From: Mycolicibacterium sarraceniae
GTDB lineage: Bacteria > Actinomycetota > Actinomycetes > Mycobacteriales > Mycobacteriaceae
Assembly: GCF_010731875.1 (NCBI RefSeq)
Contig: NZ_AP022595.1
Coordinates: forward strand, 2,790,001 to 2,854,000
Length of the DNA: 64,000 nucleotides
Direction of reading: 5' to 3'
Position numbers and translations under genes: made by a program
The notes under the pieces: model-generated
Told to the model about the DNA's origin: nothing
Databases searched by the model: none
What the model saw: the letters and a program-made list of their open reading frames with translations, nothing else
Shown: positions 18,524-29,310 of the stretch, in pieces
Numbering within the stretch: position 1 is the first letter of the stretch
How the letters are laid out: each line of letters starts with the position of its first letter

Positions 18524-19675
18524 ATGCGCTTCGTCCACACCGCCGACTGGCAGCTCGGCATGACGCGGCACTTCCTGGAAGGGGAAGCCCAGCCTCGTTA
18601 CTCGGCGGCCCGACGCGATGCGGTGGCGGGCCTCGGTGTGCTCGCCGAGCAGGTCTCGGCGGATTTCGTCGTGGTGGCCGGCGATGTCTTCGAGCACAAC
18701 CAGCTCGCCCCGAAGGTGATCAGCCAGTCGCTGGAAGCCATGCGCAACATCAGCGTTCCGGTGTACCTGTTGCCGGGCAACCACGATCCGCTGGACGCGT
18801 CGTCGGTGTACACCAGCGCGCTGTTCAAGGCCGAATGTCCGGACAACGTGATCGTGCTGGATCGCGACGGGGTATGGGAGGTGCGCCCCGGCGTGCAGCT
18901 TGTCGTCGCCCCATGGCGCACCAAGGTGCCGACCACCGATCTGGCCGCCGCGGTGCTGGCCGATCTCCCCGCCGACGGCACCACCCGCGTCCTGGTCGCC
19001 CACGGCGGCGTCGACGTGCTCGACCCGGATCCCGGCAAGCCGTCGCTGATCCGGATGGCCGCTCTGGCCGACGCCCTCGACCGTGGGTCTGTCCACTATG
19101 TCGCGTTGGGGGACAAGCACTCTCGGACCACCGTTGGTGACAGCGGGCGGGTCTGGTACTCGGGTTCACCCGAGGTGACCAACTTCGACGACGTCGAGGC
19201 CGATCCGGGCCATGTCTTGGTGGTCGATGTCGACGAAGCCGATCCGGCCCATCCGGTGACGGTCGAGGCTCGCCACATTGGCCGGTGGCGGTTCGTCACA
19301 CTGCACCGCCAGGTCGATGACAGCCGCGATATCGCCGATCTCGACCTCAATCTCGACCTGCTGCCCGACAAGGAACGCACGGTTGTGCGGCTCGGGCTGA
19401 CCGGTTCGCTCACCGTGACCGATCGGGCCGCGCTGGATGCCTGCCTGGACAAGTACGCGCGGCTGTTCGCCTGGCTGGGCGCCTGGGAGCGGCACACCAG
19501 TATCGCGGTGATGCCCGCCGACGGTGAGTTCGACGATCTAGGAATCGGTGGGTTCGCCGCGGCCGCGGTCGACGAATTGGTCGCCGCCGCCCGCTCCGGC
19601 GATGGTGTCGCCGCCCAGGACGCCCAGAGTGCGCTGGGGCTGTTGTTGCGGCTGGCCGGGGGGAGTGCGGCATGA
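18524..19675 (+). CDS. sbcD: Exonuclease subunit SbcD (Mre11-like)
   Basis: A 383-aa calcineurin-like metallophosphoesterase. The five metal-binding motifs can be followed: FVHTADWQLG (D, H), VVAGDVFEHN, LPGNHDPLD, LVAHGG and ALGDKHSR. SbcD is the nuclease subunit of the SbcCD complex, which opens hairpins and protein-blocked DNA ends. The ATG at 18524 begins right at the first motif. The sbcC start overlaps its stop by 4 bp (ATGA), so the two subunits are made together. Synteny is with Rv1277-Rv1278. Confidence 0.92.
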   Translation: MRFVHTADWQLGMTRHFLEGEAQPRYSAARRDAVAGLGVLAEQVSADFVVVAGDVFEHNQLAPKVISQSLEAMRNISVPVYLLPGNHDPLDASSVYTSALFKAECPDNVIVLDRDGVWEVRPGVQLVVAPWRTKVPTTDLAAAVLADLPADGTTRVLVAHGGVDVLDPDPGKPSLIRMAALADALDRGSVHYVALGDKHSRTTVGDSGRVWYSGSPEVTNFDDVEADPGHVLVVDVDEADPAHPVTVEARHIGRWRFVTLHRQVDDSRDIADLDLNLDLLPDKERTVVRLGLTGSLTVTDRAALDACLDKYARLFAWLGAWERHTSIAVMPADGEFDDLGIGGFAAAAVDELVAAARSGDGVAAQDAQSALGLLLRLAGGSAA

Positions 19676-22293
19676 AACTGCATCGGCTGGTCTTGACCAA
19701 CTACCGCGGAATCACGCACCGCGACATCGAGTTTCCCGACCATGGCGTGGTTGTGGTGTGCGGCGCCAACGAAGTTGGCAAGACGTCGATGATCGAGGCG
19801 CTCGATCTGCTGTTGGAATCCAAGGATCGTTCGACGAAGAAGGACGTCAAGCAGGTCAAGCCGACACACGCCGATGTCGGCTCGGAGGTCACGGCCGAGA
19901 TCAGCACGGGTCCATACCGTTTCGTGTATCGGAAGCGGTTTCACAAGAAGTGTGAGACCGAACTGACCATCCTGTCGCCGCGCCGAGAGCAACTGACCGG
20001 CGACGAGGCTCACGATCGCGTGCTGGCCATGCTCGGTGAGACGGTCGACACCGGGCTGTGGCATGCGCAGCGGGTACTGCAGTCCAGCTCGACCGCGGCG
20101 GTAGACCTGTCCGAATGCGATGCGCTTTCGCGCGCGCTGGATTTGGCGGCAGGTGACGATGCGACGATGTCGGGCACTGAACCGCTGCTGATCGAACGGA
20201 TCGACACCGAATACGGCCGGTACTTCACGGCGACGGGCCGGCCGACGGGCGAGTGGGCGGCAGCGATAGCCCAATTGCGCTCCGCCGACGAGGATGTGGC
20301 CCGGTGTGCGGCCGCGGTCGCCGAGGTCGACGAGCGGGTGCGCAGGCACGCCGCGCTGGCCGAGCAGCAGGCCGGGCTGGCTGATCACAGGCAGGGCATC
20401 GGACAGCGCTTGGCCGCCGCCCAGGCGGCGGCCAGCGCGCTGGCCGTGCTCGCCGACGAGCTCCGGCAGGCCGAGCTCGTCGCGACGGCGGCACAGGGCA
20501 CCTGCGCCGCGTCGAGCGGGGCGCAGGCCGAACGTGTGCGACTGCGCGACGATGTGGCCGCACGCACCGTGGCGCTCACCGACGTGCGCTCGCAGCTGGC
20601 CGCGGCCATCGAGGCCGAACACACTGCCCGCGAGGTCGTCGAAATAGCCTGTGCGGCAGCGGCGGAATCGGCCGTCGCCCTGACTGCGGCCCAGCAAGCC
20701 GTCGACGAAACTCGCCGGGTAGTGGACGCGCTGGCCGAAAATGAGCAGGCGCAGCGTCTCACCGCCCGCCTGGACCGCATCGAGGCGGCTGAGCAACAGC
20801 TGACCGAGCTGAATCGCGAGCTTTCGCAGATCACCCTCACCGGTGACGTGATGGCCGATATCGAGTCCGCTGCAGCCTTGGTCGACCGTATCGAAGCTCA
20901 GCTGGCGCTGACCGCCGCCACGGTGGAGTTCACCGCGGTGGTCGATGTCACGTTGACCGTCGGTGAGCAGACCATCACGCTGCCAGCTGGCGAGCGCTGG
21001 ACGCCGGTCAGCTCGTCGCCGACCACCGTGGAGCTACCCGGGGTGGTCAGTGTGCGGATCGACCCGGGCGTCACCACATCCGGTGCTCAGGCTAAACTCG
21101 TTGCAGCACAACGAATCCTGGCCGATTACCTGCGCCAAGGCGGGGCGGCCGATCTCGATGGCGCGCGGGTGATCGAGCACCGTCGCCGGGACCTGACCAG
21201 CAACCGCGACCAGTTGGCCGCGACTCTGGCCGGGCTGTGCGAAGACGAAGGGGTCGGCGCGATGCGCGCCCGCCTGGCAGCCCTGCGGGAGGGTATCTCG
21301 CCTGCGCTGCTCGCCGCGGGCGTAGATGCCGGAGCCGCGCGGGCCGCGTTCGTCGCTGCCATCGAGGGGCGTGAAAACGCGCGCGCCCAAGCCGATCTGC
21401 ATCAGCGCGCAGTGGCAGGTACAAACGTCCAACTGACGGAGAAGAGCACCGTGGCAACGGTTCTGCGGTCCAAGCTCGCCGACGCCAGCGCTGAGCTCGA
21501 CGCCGCAACGGGGCGCCTCACGGTTCAGCGGGTGCTGGCTGGTGACGAGCAGATCGCCGAGCAGGCCGCCGCCGACATCGAAGTGCAGCGGCGTGCCGCG
21601 AGCAGGGTGGCCGAGCTGGCCCGGCGGTATGCGGCGGCGGATCCCGCTGCGGTGCAAGCGGAATTGGCTTCCGCCAACGCCGCGGCCGCTGATCTGGACC
21701 GTCAGCAGACCGGTATCGGGCAAGCGCTCAACGACATCACCGTCGAGCTGGGGGTGATGGGTAATGAGGGACGCAAGGGCAGTCTCGATCTGGCCCAGAT
21801 CGCGCGGGAGCATGCCTTCGCCGAGCATTCGCGGGTGTCGCGGCGCGCCAGGGCCGCCGAGTTGTTGAGGTCGGTCATGGCCCGGCACCGCGACACCACC
21901 AGAGCCCGCTATGTCGCGCCGTTCCGCACCGAGATCGAGCGGCTTGGCCGACCGGTGTTCGGGCCCACCTTCGAAGTCGAGATCGACAGTGATCTACGAA
22001 TCTGCAACCGCACGTTGGACGGTCGCACGGTTCCTTACGACTCACTGTCGGGCGGCGCGAAGGAACAGCTGGGCATTCTGGCCCGGCTGGCTGGTGCGGC
22101 ACTGGTCGCCACGCAGGACGCGGTGCCGGTGGTCATCGACGACGCGTTGGGATTCACCGATCCCGAGCGGCTGACCAAGATGGGCGTGGTGTTCGACACG
22201 GTGGGCGATCACGGCCAGGTCATCGTGCTCACCTGCACACCGGCCCGCTACCTCGGTGTGCAGGACGCGCACGTGATCGAACTGAGCGCCTGA
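19672..22293 (+). CDS. sbcC: SbcC/Rad50-like ATPase subunit
   Basis: An 873-aa SMC-like ATPase. N-terminal Walker A GANEVGKTSM lies at ~33; a long, Ala/Glu/Gln-rich coiled-coil middle covers ~200-700; the C-terminal signature SLSGGAKEQL and Walker B PVVIDDALGF follow at ~785-825. There is no obvious CxxC zinc hook at the coil apex, unlike Rad50 and E. coli SbcC; the middle instead carries a beta-rich insert (~425-460). It would pair with the SbcD nuclease. The length is close to Rv1278. Confidence 0.9.
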   Translation: MKLHRLVLTNYRGITHRDIEFPDHGVVVVCGANEVGKTSMIEALDLLLESKDRSTKKDVKQVKPTHADVGSEVTAEISTGPYRFVYRKRFHKKCETELTILSPRREQLTGDEAHDRVLAMLGETVDTGLWHAQRVLQSSSTAAVDLSECDALSRALDLAAGDDATMSGTEPLLIERIDTEYGRYFTATGRPTGEWAAAIAQLRSADEDVARCAAAVAEVDERVRRHAALAEQQAGLADHRQGIGQRLAAAQAAASALAVLADELRQAELVATAAQGTCAASSGAQAERVRLRDDVAARTVALTDVRSQLAAAIEAEHTAREVVEIACAAAAESAVALTAAQQAVDETRRVVDALAENEQAQRLTARLDRIEAAEQQLTELNRELSQITLTGDVMADIESAAALVDRIEAQLALTAATVEFTAVVDVTLTVGEQTITLPAGERWTPVSSSPTTVELPGVVSVRIDPGVTTSGAQAKLVAAQRILADYLRQGGAADLDGARVIEHRRRDLTSNRDQLAATLAGLCEDEGVGAMRARLAALREGISPALLAAGVDAGAARAAFVAAIEGRENARAQADLHQRAVAGTNVQLTEKSTVATVLRSKLADASAELDAATGRLTVQRVLAGDEQIAEQAAADIEVQRRAASRVAELARRYAAADPAAVQAELASANAAAADLDRQQTGIGQALNDITVELGVMGNEGRKGSLDLAQIAREHAFAEHSRVSRRARAAELLRSVMARHRDTTRARYVAPFRTEIERLGRPVFGPTFEVEIDSDLRICNRTLDGRTVPYDSLSGGAKEQLGILARLAGAALVATQDAVPVVIDDALGFTDPERLTKMGVVFDTVGDHGQVIVLTCTPARYLGVQDAHVIELSA

Positions 22294-22299
22294 GCCGCG

Positions 22300-23452
22300 T
22301 CAATCGGCGAACGCCAGTACTTCGTCAAAGCTGGCCACCAGGCAGTCATACAACGCCTCGTAGTCAGGGATTGCACCGATGTGCCAACGTGGCATCACGT
22401 TGAGCACGCTGGCGTGTAGGGCGACGACTCTTCCTTGCGTACCCGGTCGGTGCATTCGTGGATACTGCTTATCCGCCGTGCCGGATTGGTTATCCCGGCC
22501 GGCACGTCGAAACGCATGAGGGTGATGCGGTTCCCGCCTATCCCGTCGTCGTCAGTGCGCAGGCTGATCGGCATCGTCAGGTGCAGGTCGAAGCCTCCGA
22601 CCCCGTGCTTGTCGTGATAACGGCGCAGGCCGCCGGCAACTCCCGCGACGAATGCGTCGTTGGGTGCAGCGCCACTTCGGTGCGCGGCTTCGCGGCGGCG
22701 TGGCATCGGCACGTCGAGCACGCCCAGCCGACGCACCAGAGTCCGCCCTTTCATCAGCGGCGACCCGGTCCTGGTCACCGGGCGAATCGTCCGGTATATC
22801 GACGCGGCCAATGCGCCGGCCGCCCCCGCGGTCCGCAGTGGCTGCCGAATTGTGTTGAACGACAGCTTCGGAGCGTTCATCACCGAGTCGGCGACGGCAT
22901 TGCCGACCCAGCCAAGGTCGGAGCGTAGGGAGTCGCGGTAACCCGCCAACAGTCTGGGCGCGAGCGGGGTCAATTCGGCAGGGACCGGCTCGGCGTCCCG
23001 AGGCTTTTCGGTCAGGTCGGATCGGTCAGGTCGAACAACGTCATCGCGATCTGAACTCCGCCGATGCCGTCAGTCATCGACCAGCTGCACGCCGTCGCGG
23101 TCGGCGGTGGCGGTGGCGGTGAGGTAGTCGGCGAACAGGGTCCCGGTGCTGTAGAACTTCTCCCCGGTCGGCCGGAGACCACCGGGAACGGCAGCGACCG
23201 GGTGTTGAACACCAGGCTGTCGACGGCATCAATAACGGATGAAAGTAATTGACGTACAACTAAATTCGGGCCATTCAATGCGGCGGGCAGACGCAGCGTG
23301 CCGAAGCCGGTTTGCTTGAGGGCATTGAACTGGTCAAAGGGGCTCTTGTCGTTGAGATCTCGATCTTTGGCACCGAATTTGATCTGGGCCAACAGCTCGG
23401 CGACTTCGGGGGTGCCGGGCAGGATTCGGTTGACAGGCTCCACCAGGGCCAT
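22300..23452 (-). pseudogene. Broken WS/DGAT (wax ester synthase/diacylglycerol acyltransferase) gene
   Basis: Pieces of one acyltransferase are spread over more than one frame. The 5' part (from 23452) has the N-terminal condensation fold, and around 23,070 the frame shifts as it approaches SMTDGIGG, a degraded HHxxxDG-type active site. The middle (22,973-22,395) reads NDAFVAGVAGGLRRYH and LHLTMPISLRTDD, typical of WS/DGAT. The last ~25 codons (AIPDYEALYDCLVASFDEVLAFAD) match the usual C-terminus but in another frame, with an internal deletion of several dozen residues before them. It is non-functional unless sequencing errors explain the shifts. Confidence 0.75.
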
Positions 23453-23580
23453 TGCCCCGTTCTACGCCTGCGACGCTGCGACGGGCACTGCTCTGGCTCA
23501 CCGGGAACCTAAGAGAGGAGACGGCGCATTCCATTCCCGCTGCCGGCGAGGCACAATCAAGCCATGGTGGGCCAGCGGCG

Positions 23581-24858
23581 ATGACGTTGAACGAGAAGCG
23601 CCGCCGCGCCCACGGCAAACTCGCAGCACTGCCTGGTGTGCGGCCGGTCCGACGCCCGGTCACGCCGGGTGGACCGGACGAATTCGACCTCTACTACGTG
23701 CGTAGCGGCCGCAAGACCAGGCATCCGCTGGTCATCATCCCCGGCGGCCCCGGGGCCGCGTCGATCGCGCTCTACCGGGGCCTTCGCCGTCGCGCAGCCG
23801 CGGTGGGCCTCGACGTGATCATGATCGAGCACCGGGGCATCGGAATGTCGCGGCAGGACGACGCCGGCGCCGATCTGCTGCCCGAGGCGCTGACCATCGA
23901 ACAGGTCGTCGACGACGTCGCCGCTGTGCTCGACGACGCCCAGGTGGACAGCGCGATCATCTACGGGACGTCCTACGGCACCTACATCGCCGCGGGGGTT
24001 GGCGTGCGCCATCCCACCCGGGTGTTCGCCATGGTCCTGGATTCCCCGCTGCTGGATCATGACGACATCGACGTGGTGCGCCGCAACATCCGCAGCGTGC
24101 TGTGGCACGGGCAGCGGGACACCGAGGAGGTGGCCGACAAGGTCCGGCGGCTGGTCGACGAGGGTGTGATGACCCCGGCCGCCGCGCAGCTCGCCGCGAC
24201 CGTCTACGGGTTCGGCGGAGCCCGGATGCTGGACCGTCAGCTCGAACTGCTGATCGGCGGGCGTCCGCTGGTGTGGAGGACGATGGGCAGGCTCGGCGAG
24301 TTGATGGTCGGCCGAAAGGCGCCGTATCGCAATGAGACCGACCTGGTCGAGCGGATCGCGTTCCGTGAGCTCAACTACGCCGCGGAGCCGGACGGGTTGC
24401 CGCTCGATCCGGCGGTCGCCATGCGCGATCTCGCAGTCGGAGAGGCAGCCCGGTTCGAGGCCGAACCGTTCGACCTGGTCGCCGAGATGCCGAAATTCAG
24501 CTGGCCCACCGTGGTGATCTCAGGTGGCCGGGATCTGATCACGCCGCCCGCGGTCGCCGAGCGGCTCGCCGGGCTCATTCCCGGATCGGTGCTGGTGCGA
24601 CTAGCGACCAGCGGGCACAGCGTGCTCGACACCAGGGAGCGGGCGGCGTTGCGCATCGCCGAGGCGATCTCCGTCGGCCGGATCGATACCTTGGCGCCGC
24701 AGGAGGCGACATTGGATGCGTTGCCCAGCGGCCCGGCGGTGCGGCTGATGGTGTCGGCGATGTCAGTGGCGTCGCGCGTCGAAGCCGCCTTGCCCGCGGT
24801 GCTCCCACGGGTGGTGGCGCGGACGGTACCCGATTTCGCGAAGCCGGCTACTTCGTGA
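23581..24858 (+). CDS. Alpha/beta-hydrolase (proline iminopeptidase/TAP-like)
   Basis: A 425-aa serine hydrolase. The oxyanion loop GGPGAAS (~62), the nucleophile elbow GTSYG (~130), the acid in SGGRDL (~320) and the His in TSGHSV (~345) make a full catalytic set. The order and the helical cap region resemble proline iminopeptidase and tripeptidyl-aminopeptidase relatives. There is no signal peptide, so it should be cytosolic. The ATG at 23581 is used. It converges on oppA, and the two coding ends overlap by 11 bp. Beside a peptide importer a peptidase role is attractive, but this is inference. Confidence 0.85.
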   Translation: MTLNEKRRRAHGKLAALPGVRPVRRPVTPGGPDEFDLYYVRSGRKTRHPLVIIPGGPGAASIALYRGLRRRAAAVGLDVIMIEHRGIGMSRQDDAGADLLPEALTIEQVVDDVAAVLDDAQVDSAIIYGTSYGTYIAAGVGVRHPTRVFAMVLDSPLLDHDDIDVVRRNIRSVLWHGQRDTEEVADKVRRLVDEGVMTPAAAQLAATVYGFGGARMLDRQLELLIGGRPLVWRTMGRLGELMVGRKAPYRNETDLVERIAFRELNYAAEPDGLPLDPAVAMRDLAVGEAARFEAEPFDLVAEMPKFSWPTVVISGGRDLITPPAVAERLAGLIPGSVLVRLATSGHSVLDTRERAALRIAEAISVGRIDTLAPQEATLDALPSGPAVRLMVSAMSVASRVEAALPAVLPRVVARTVPDFAKPATS

Positions 24859-26533
24859 ATCCGATTGCGCTGTAGTTCAAATTGCCCAGCCCAGCCGGGC
24901 CGTAGTTGGCCAGATTGCTGCGTACCGCAACGTTGCCGGCCGACTGGAACAGCGGCAGGCTGAACACCTCGCCGAAGATCAGCTTGTCCACTTCGTTGGC
25001 CAGGTCACGCGCCTTGTCCGCATCGAGTTCGTTGAGCACCTGTTCGACCTTGGCGTCGATATCGGGGCTGCTGATCTTGCCGAAGTTACTCTCGGCCCCG
25101 GTGGTGTAGATCTGGTTGAGGCAGCATAAGGAGAAAGCGTCACCACCCCAAGTGAATTGGGCGATGTCGAAGTCACCCGGGATGATGTAGTTGGTGAAGA
25201 AGCCGTTGCCGGGCTTGGCGTCGACCTGCAGGTTCACCCCGATCTGGGCCAGGCTGTTCTGCGCGACAAGCGCGACCTGCCGGGTGGTCTGCGCGTCGTA
25301 GAGGACGTCGCGGATGACCAGCTGCTTGCCGTCCTTTTCCCGGAACTGGCCGTTGAGTTTCCAGCCCAGCGCGTCGAGCTCCTGTTTGGCCTTCTCAGGG
25401 TCATAGGCCACCACCTGGCTGTTGTCCTGGTAACCCTTCTGGCCCGCGACGTAGACATGGTTGTTCAATGGCACCGGCTTGTCGACCAAACCACGTTGTG
25501 TCACATCGGCAATCGCCTGCCGATCAATACCTTTCGCGACGGCTAGCCGCAGCGCCTTGTCCGACAGAATCGAACCCGGCGCGCCGTTGAAGGTGAAGTG
25601 ATACCAGCTCAGGCCGGGCGCGCGCCGGATCGAGATGCCCTGGGTGCGGCGGGCGATGGTGAGTTCGTCCAGCGAGGCCAGACCGGTGGCGTCGATCGTG
25701 TTGTTCTGCAGCGCAGGGATTCTCGCCGCATCATCGAGCACCAGGAAGGTGATCGAATCCAGCAAGGGCGGGGTGCCCCACCACTTCGGGTTGCGGGTCA
25801 GCACGATGCGCTGGGCGGTGCGGTCCAGCGCCGAGACCACGAACGGACCCGCGGACGGCCCGGGTCCGTTGAGCTGACCCTTGTTGAACGCATCCGGGGT
25901 GGCGGTCACGGCCTTCGGGAACAGCATGTTGTTGCCCGCGAACATGCCGCGCCATTCGGAGTAGTGCTTGGCGAAGGTGATGACGGCCTGGCGGTCGTCG
26001 ACGCCCCGCGTGACAGAAGCGACCCTGTCGCTGCCTTCAGGCGCGGCGATCGCGTAGGCCTTGTCCTTACCGCTGCGCGCATTCACTTGGGAGGCGAGGT
26101 CCTCCCAGGTGATCGGCGTGCCGTCGGACCAGACGGCCTTCGGATTGATCGTGTAGGTGACGACCTGGGGGTCGGTGCTGGTCAGCTCGACATTGGTGAA
26201 GTAGTCGGTGTTGACCTTCATTGAGCCGTCAGGAGCGATGACAAAGGCGCGCGGCATGGTCGGCCACAGGACGGCGTAGGTGTCGCCGTCGTTGCCGTCG
26301 ATATTGAGGGTGTTGAAGTTCGACGGGAACGACGTCAGCGCCAACCGCAGATTGCCGCCGTTACGCAGCGTGGCCGGGTCCTGCGGGTTGATATCGCTGG
26401 TCGCGCCGAGTTCGGCGTTGCCGCCGGCCGACGGGACGTCCCGCTTGCTGCTCGAGCAGCCCGCCACCACCAGACTTGCCACGACTGCCAGCACTGCCAT
26501 TCGGCCGGCGTGCCGGCGGATCGATCGAGTCAC
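24848..26533 (-). CDS. oppA: Oligopeptide-binding lipoprotein OppA
   Basis: A 561-aa extracytoplasmic solute-binding protein (SBP family 5). The signal peptide ends in the lipobox VVAGC (~25). The mature protein has the family block AVWSDGTPITWEDLASQV and ends in FGEVFSLPLFQS, the usual SBP_5 tail. It captures peptides or peptide-like ligands outside the membrane for OppBCD. It is the last gene of oppB-C-D-A, 9 bp after oppD. In M. tuberculosis the equivalent Rv1280c lies in the same order. Confidence 0.92.
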   Translation of the reverse strand: MTRSIRRHAGRMAVLAVVASLVVAGCSSSKRDVPSAGGNAELGATSDINPQDPATLRNGGNLRLALTSFPSNFNTLNIDGNDGDTYAVLWPTMPRAFVIAPDGSMKVNTDYFTNVELTSTDPQVVTYTINPKAVWSDGTPITWEDLASQVNARSGKDKAYAIAAPEGSDRVASVTRGVDDRQAVITFAKHYSEWRGMFAGNNMLFPKAVTATPDAFNKGQLNGPGPSAGPFVVSALDRTAQRIVLTRNPKWWGTPPLLDSITFLVLDDAARIPALQNNTIDATGLASLDELTIARRTQGISIRRAPGLSWYHFTFNGAPGSILSDKALRLAVAKGIDRQAIADVTQRGLVDKPVPLNNHVYVAGQKGYQDNSQVVAYDPEKAKQELDALGWKLNGQFREKDGKQLVIRDVLYDAQTTRQVALVAQNSLAQIGVNLQVDAKPGNGFFTNYIIPGDFDIAQFTWGGDAFSLCCLNQIYTTGAESNFGKISSPDIDAKVEQVLNELDADKARDLANEVDKLIFGEVFSLPLFQSAGNVAVRSNLANYGPAGLGNLNYSAIGFTK

Positions 26534-26542
26534 GCCCTGATG

Positions 26543-28384
26543 CTAGCGGCGAGTGGGATCCGGCTGCGGGATAGCGGCCAGCAGCTTCTGCGTGTACTCG
26601 TGTTGCGGGTGGGCGAAAATGTCGTCGGCGTCGCCGTACTCGACCATCGCGCCCCGGTGCATCACGACGACGCGGTGCGCGAGGTGCTTGACCACCGACA
26701 GGTCGTGCGAGACGAACAGATAGGACAGGTCGAATTCGCGCTGCAGGTCCAGCAGCAGGTTGATGATGCCGGCCTGGATGGACACGTCGAGCGCCGACAC
26801 CGGTTCATCGAGGGCAAGGATCTTGGGCTGCAACGCCAATGCGCGGGCGATGCCGATGCGTTGCTTTTGGCCGCCAGAGAATTCCTGCGCGTAACGGCTG
26901 GCGTCCGCGCGCCGCAGGCCGACGATCTCCAAGAGCTCGACGATCCGGGCATCGATACTCGTCTTACTGAAACCGTTGGCCTGCAAGGGTTCCGCAAGTA
27001 GTTCGAAGACAGGCAGCCGGGGGTCCAGCGAGGCCACCGGATCCTGGAACACCACCTGCAGATCCCGGCGCAGTTCACGCCGGCGCGCCGGGGTGAGGGT
27101 GGCCACGTCCGTGCCGAGCACTTCGATAGAGCCGGATTGCGGTGCCGACAGCTCCAAGATCTCATGCAGGGTGGTCGATTTCCCGGACCCCGATTCACCG
27201 ACGATGCCCAGCGTCTCGCCGCGAGGCAGATCGAAGCTGAGGCCATCGACGGCGCGCACCTCGCCGATCTGGCGGCGGAACACCACACCCTTGGTCAGCC
27301 GGTACGTCCGGACCAGGTCCCGTACCTTGATCACGATGTCGGACTCATCGTCGCCCTCGACCGCCGCCGGCTGGGTGGACACGCCGTAGATCTCCGCGGC
27401 GGTCCGGCCCTTGACCTGCTCAGTGCGGATGCAGGCCGCCGAATGCTCGTGGCCGACCTCCAGCAGTCCCGGCTCGTCGGCCCGGCACTCGTCGATGACC
27501 AGCGGGCAGCGTGGTGCGAATGGGCAGCCCGGCCCCAGGTCCGGCAGCGCGGGCGGCGCGCCGGGAATGGGCACCAGCCGGGTGCCCTGCGGCGCATCGA
27601 GCCGCGGAACCGAGCCCAATAGTCCTGCGGTGTAGGGCATTCGGCGGTCGCGATACAGGTCGCTTACGCCGGCCACCTCGACCGCACGCCCGGCGTACAT
27701 CACCAGTGCGCGGTCGGCGAATTCGGCGACCACACCCAGGTCGTGGGTGATGATCAGCACGCCCGCATCGGTGACGTCACGCGCGGTCTTGAGGACCTCG
27801 AGGATCTGGGCCTGCACGGTCACATCGAGTGCGGTCGTCGGCTCATCGCAGATCAACAGGTCGGGATCGTTGGCGATCGCGATGGCGATCACCACTCGCT
27901 GCCGTTCCCCGCCGGACAGTTCGTGCGGGAAGGCCCGCGCCCGCCGCTCAGGCTGGGCGATGCCGACGAGCTCCAGCAGCTCGGTAGCTCGCTTACGCGC
28001 CGCCTGCTTGCCGACGCTGCGGTCGTGCACGGTGATGGCCTCGGCGATCTGATCGCCGACGGTGTAGACCGGTGTCAGAGCCGACATCGGGTCCTGGAAC
28101 ACGGTGCCGATGCGCAGGCCCCGGATCTTCGACATCTCGGCGTCGGGCAGCCCCAGTAGTTCCTGCCCGGCCAGTCGCACCGAGCCGGACACTGTGGCGT
28201 ATTCGGGCAACAGACCGATGACCGCCATCGCCGCCGCGGATTTCCCCGAACCGGATTCCCCGACCATCGCGACCACCTCGCGCGGCCGGATCTCGTAGCT
28301 CAGGCCGCGCACTGCGGTGAGATCGTCTCCGGCGCTGGGGAAGCTGACGGCGAGGTCGGTGACCTCCAGCAGGCGCTCGCTCAT
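26543..28384 (-). CDS. oppD: Oligopeptide ABC transporter ATPase OppD (fused double ATPase)
   Basis: A 613-aa protein with two ABC ATPase domains in one chain. Domain 1: Walker [11 protein letters not shown] (~41) and signature LSGGERQR (~157). A Cys-containing OppD/DppD tail follows ([14 protein letters not shown] ... SAAC), which may hold an Fe-S cluster as in some family members. Domain 2: Walker [11 protein letters not shown] (~402) and signature FSGGQKQR. It therefore replaces separate OppD and OppF subunits. Its ATG overlaps the oppC TGA by 4 bp (28381-28384). Confidence 0.93.
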   Translation of the reverse strand: MSERLLEVTDLAVSFPSAGDDLTAVRGLSYEIRPREVVAMVGESGSGKSAAAMAVIGLLPEYATVSGSVRLAGQELLGLPDAEMSKIRGLRIGTVFQDPMSALTPVYTVGDQIAEAITVHDRSVGKQAARKRATELLELVGIAQPERRARAFPHELSGGERQRVVIAIAIANDPDLLICDEPTTALDVTVQAQILEVLKTARDVTDAGVLIITHDLGVVAEFADRALVMYAGRAVEVAGVSDLYRDRRMPYTAGLLGSVPRLDAPQGTRLVPIPGAPPALPDLGPGCPFAPRCPLVIDECRADEPGLLEVGHEHSAACIRTEQVKGRTAAEIYGVSTQPAAVEGDDESDIVIKVRDLVRTYRLTKGVVFRRQIGEVRAVDGLSFDLPRGETLGIVGESGSGKSTTLHEILELSAPQSGSIEVLGTDVATLTPARRRELRRDLQVVFQDPVASLDPRLPVFELLAEPLQANGFSKTSIDARIVELLEIVGLRRADASRYAQEFSGGQKQRIGIARALALQPKILALDEPVSALDVSIQAGIINLLLDLQREFDLSYLFVSHDLSVVKHLAHRVVVMHRGAMVEYGDADDIFAHPQHEYTQKLLAAIPQPDPTRR

Positions 28385-29310
28385 GACTTGATCTTCTTCT
28401 TGCGGCCCCGGCGCAAATTGGCGCTACCGGGGTCGAGGGCGTCGCGAAGTCCGTCACCGGTGAGGTTGGCGCACACCAGGATCAGCACCAGCACGCCGGC
28501 CGGGAACAGGAACACCCACGGGAACGTCGTCGCCGACTTGGTGCCGTCGGCGATCAAGGTGCCCAGCGAGACGTCCGGGGGTTGAATACCGAAACCCAGG
28601 AAGCTTAAACCGGTTTCGGCCAGGATCGCGACGGCGACGTTCAGCGCGGCGTCGATGATCAGGATCGAGGCCACGTTGGGGATGATGTGACGGCTGATGA
28701 TCCGCGAGCTCGACACGCCCATATACCGTGCCGCCTTGACGAATTCGCGCTCGCGCAGGCTCATCGTCAGACCGCGCACCATCCGGGAGCTGACCATCCA
28801 GCTGAACCCGGCCAGCAGCACGATGAGCAGCGCGACGTTCGCAGAGCCTTTGGTGATCGGGGTCAGGATCGCGATCAGGATGAAGCTCGGCACCACCAGA
28901 AGCAGGTCCACCACCCACATCAGCGTCCGGTCGCGCCAGCCGCCGAAGTAGCCGGCGATCGAGCCGACGGTGGCAGCGATACCCGTCGAAATGACCGCTA
29001 CGCACACCCCGATGAGCATCGACTTCTGCATTCCGCGCAGAATCTGGGCCAGCAGGTCCTGGCCCAATGCGTTGGTGCCGAACCAATGATCGGTACTGGG
29101 CGGGTCCTGTAGCGCGTAGAAGTCGAGTTCGGTGTAGGACCAGGGCAGTAGCGGCGGCAGCGCGTAGCAGCCGATGAAGAGCAGTGCCAGCACGATCAGG
29201 GAGGCCATCGCCGCCCGGTTGCGCGCGAACCGGCGCAACACCAGGGCGCGCCGGGACGCGAACTCCTCGGGCTTGACCCCGGAGCGCGCGGAGGTGTCCG
29301 TTCCGGTCAT
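28381..29310 (-). CDS. oppC: Oligopeptide ABC transporter permease OppC
   Basis: A 309-aa permease with an N-terminal cytosolic tail, a first helix (~35-55), the [17 protein letters not shown] loop typical of OppC/DppC, and a BPD_transp_1 core of five helices including the ATPase-contact loop ([16 protein letters not shown]). The ATG at 29310 overlaps the oppB TGA (ATGA) and is preferred over open frame upstream that is antisense-like inside oppB. It forms the channel with OppB. Confidence 0.93.
   Translation of the reverse strand: MTGTDTSARSGVKPEEFASRRALVLRRFARNRAAMASLIVLALLFIGCYALPPLLPWSYTELDFYALQDPPSTDHWFGTNALGQDLLAQILRGMQKSMLIGVCVAVISTGIAATVGSIAGYFGGWRDRTLMWVVDLLLVVPSFILIAILTPITKGSANVALLIVLLAGFSWMVSSRMVRGLTMSLREREFVKAARYMGVSSSRIISRHIIPNVASILIIDAALNVAVAILAETGLSFLGFGIQPPDVSLGTLIADGTKSATTFPWVFLFPAGVLVLILVCANLTGDGLRDALDPGSANLRRGRKKKIKS

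Noticed and set aside
19096..20796. 566-codon minus-strand frame across sbcD-sbcC
   Set aside because: Antisense to clear SbcD/SbcC motifs; low-information Arg/Gly/Gln composition.
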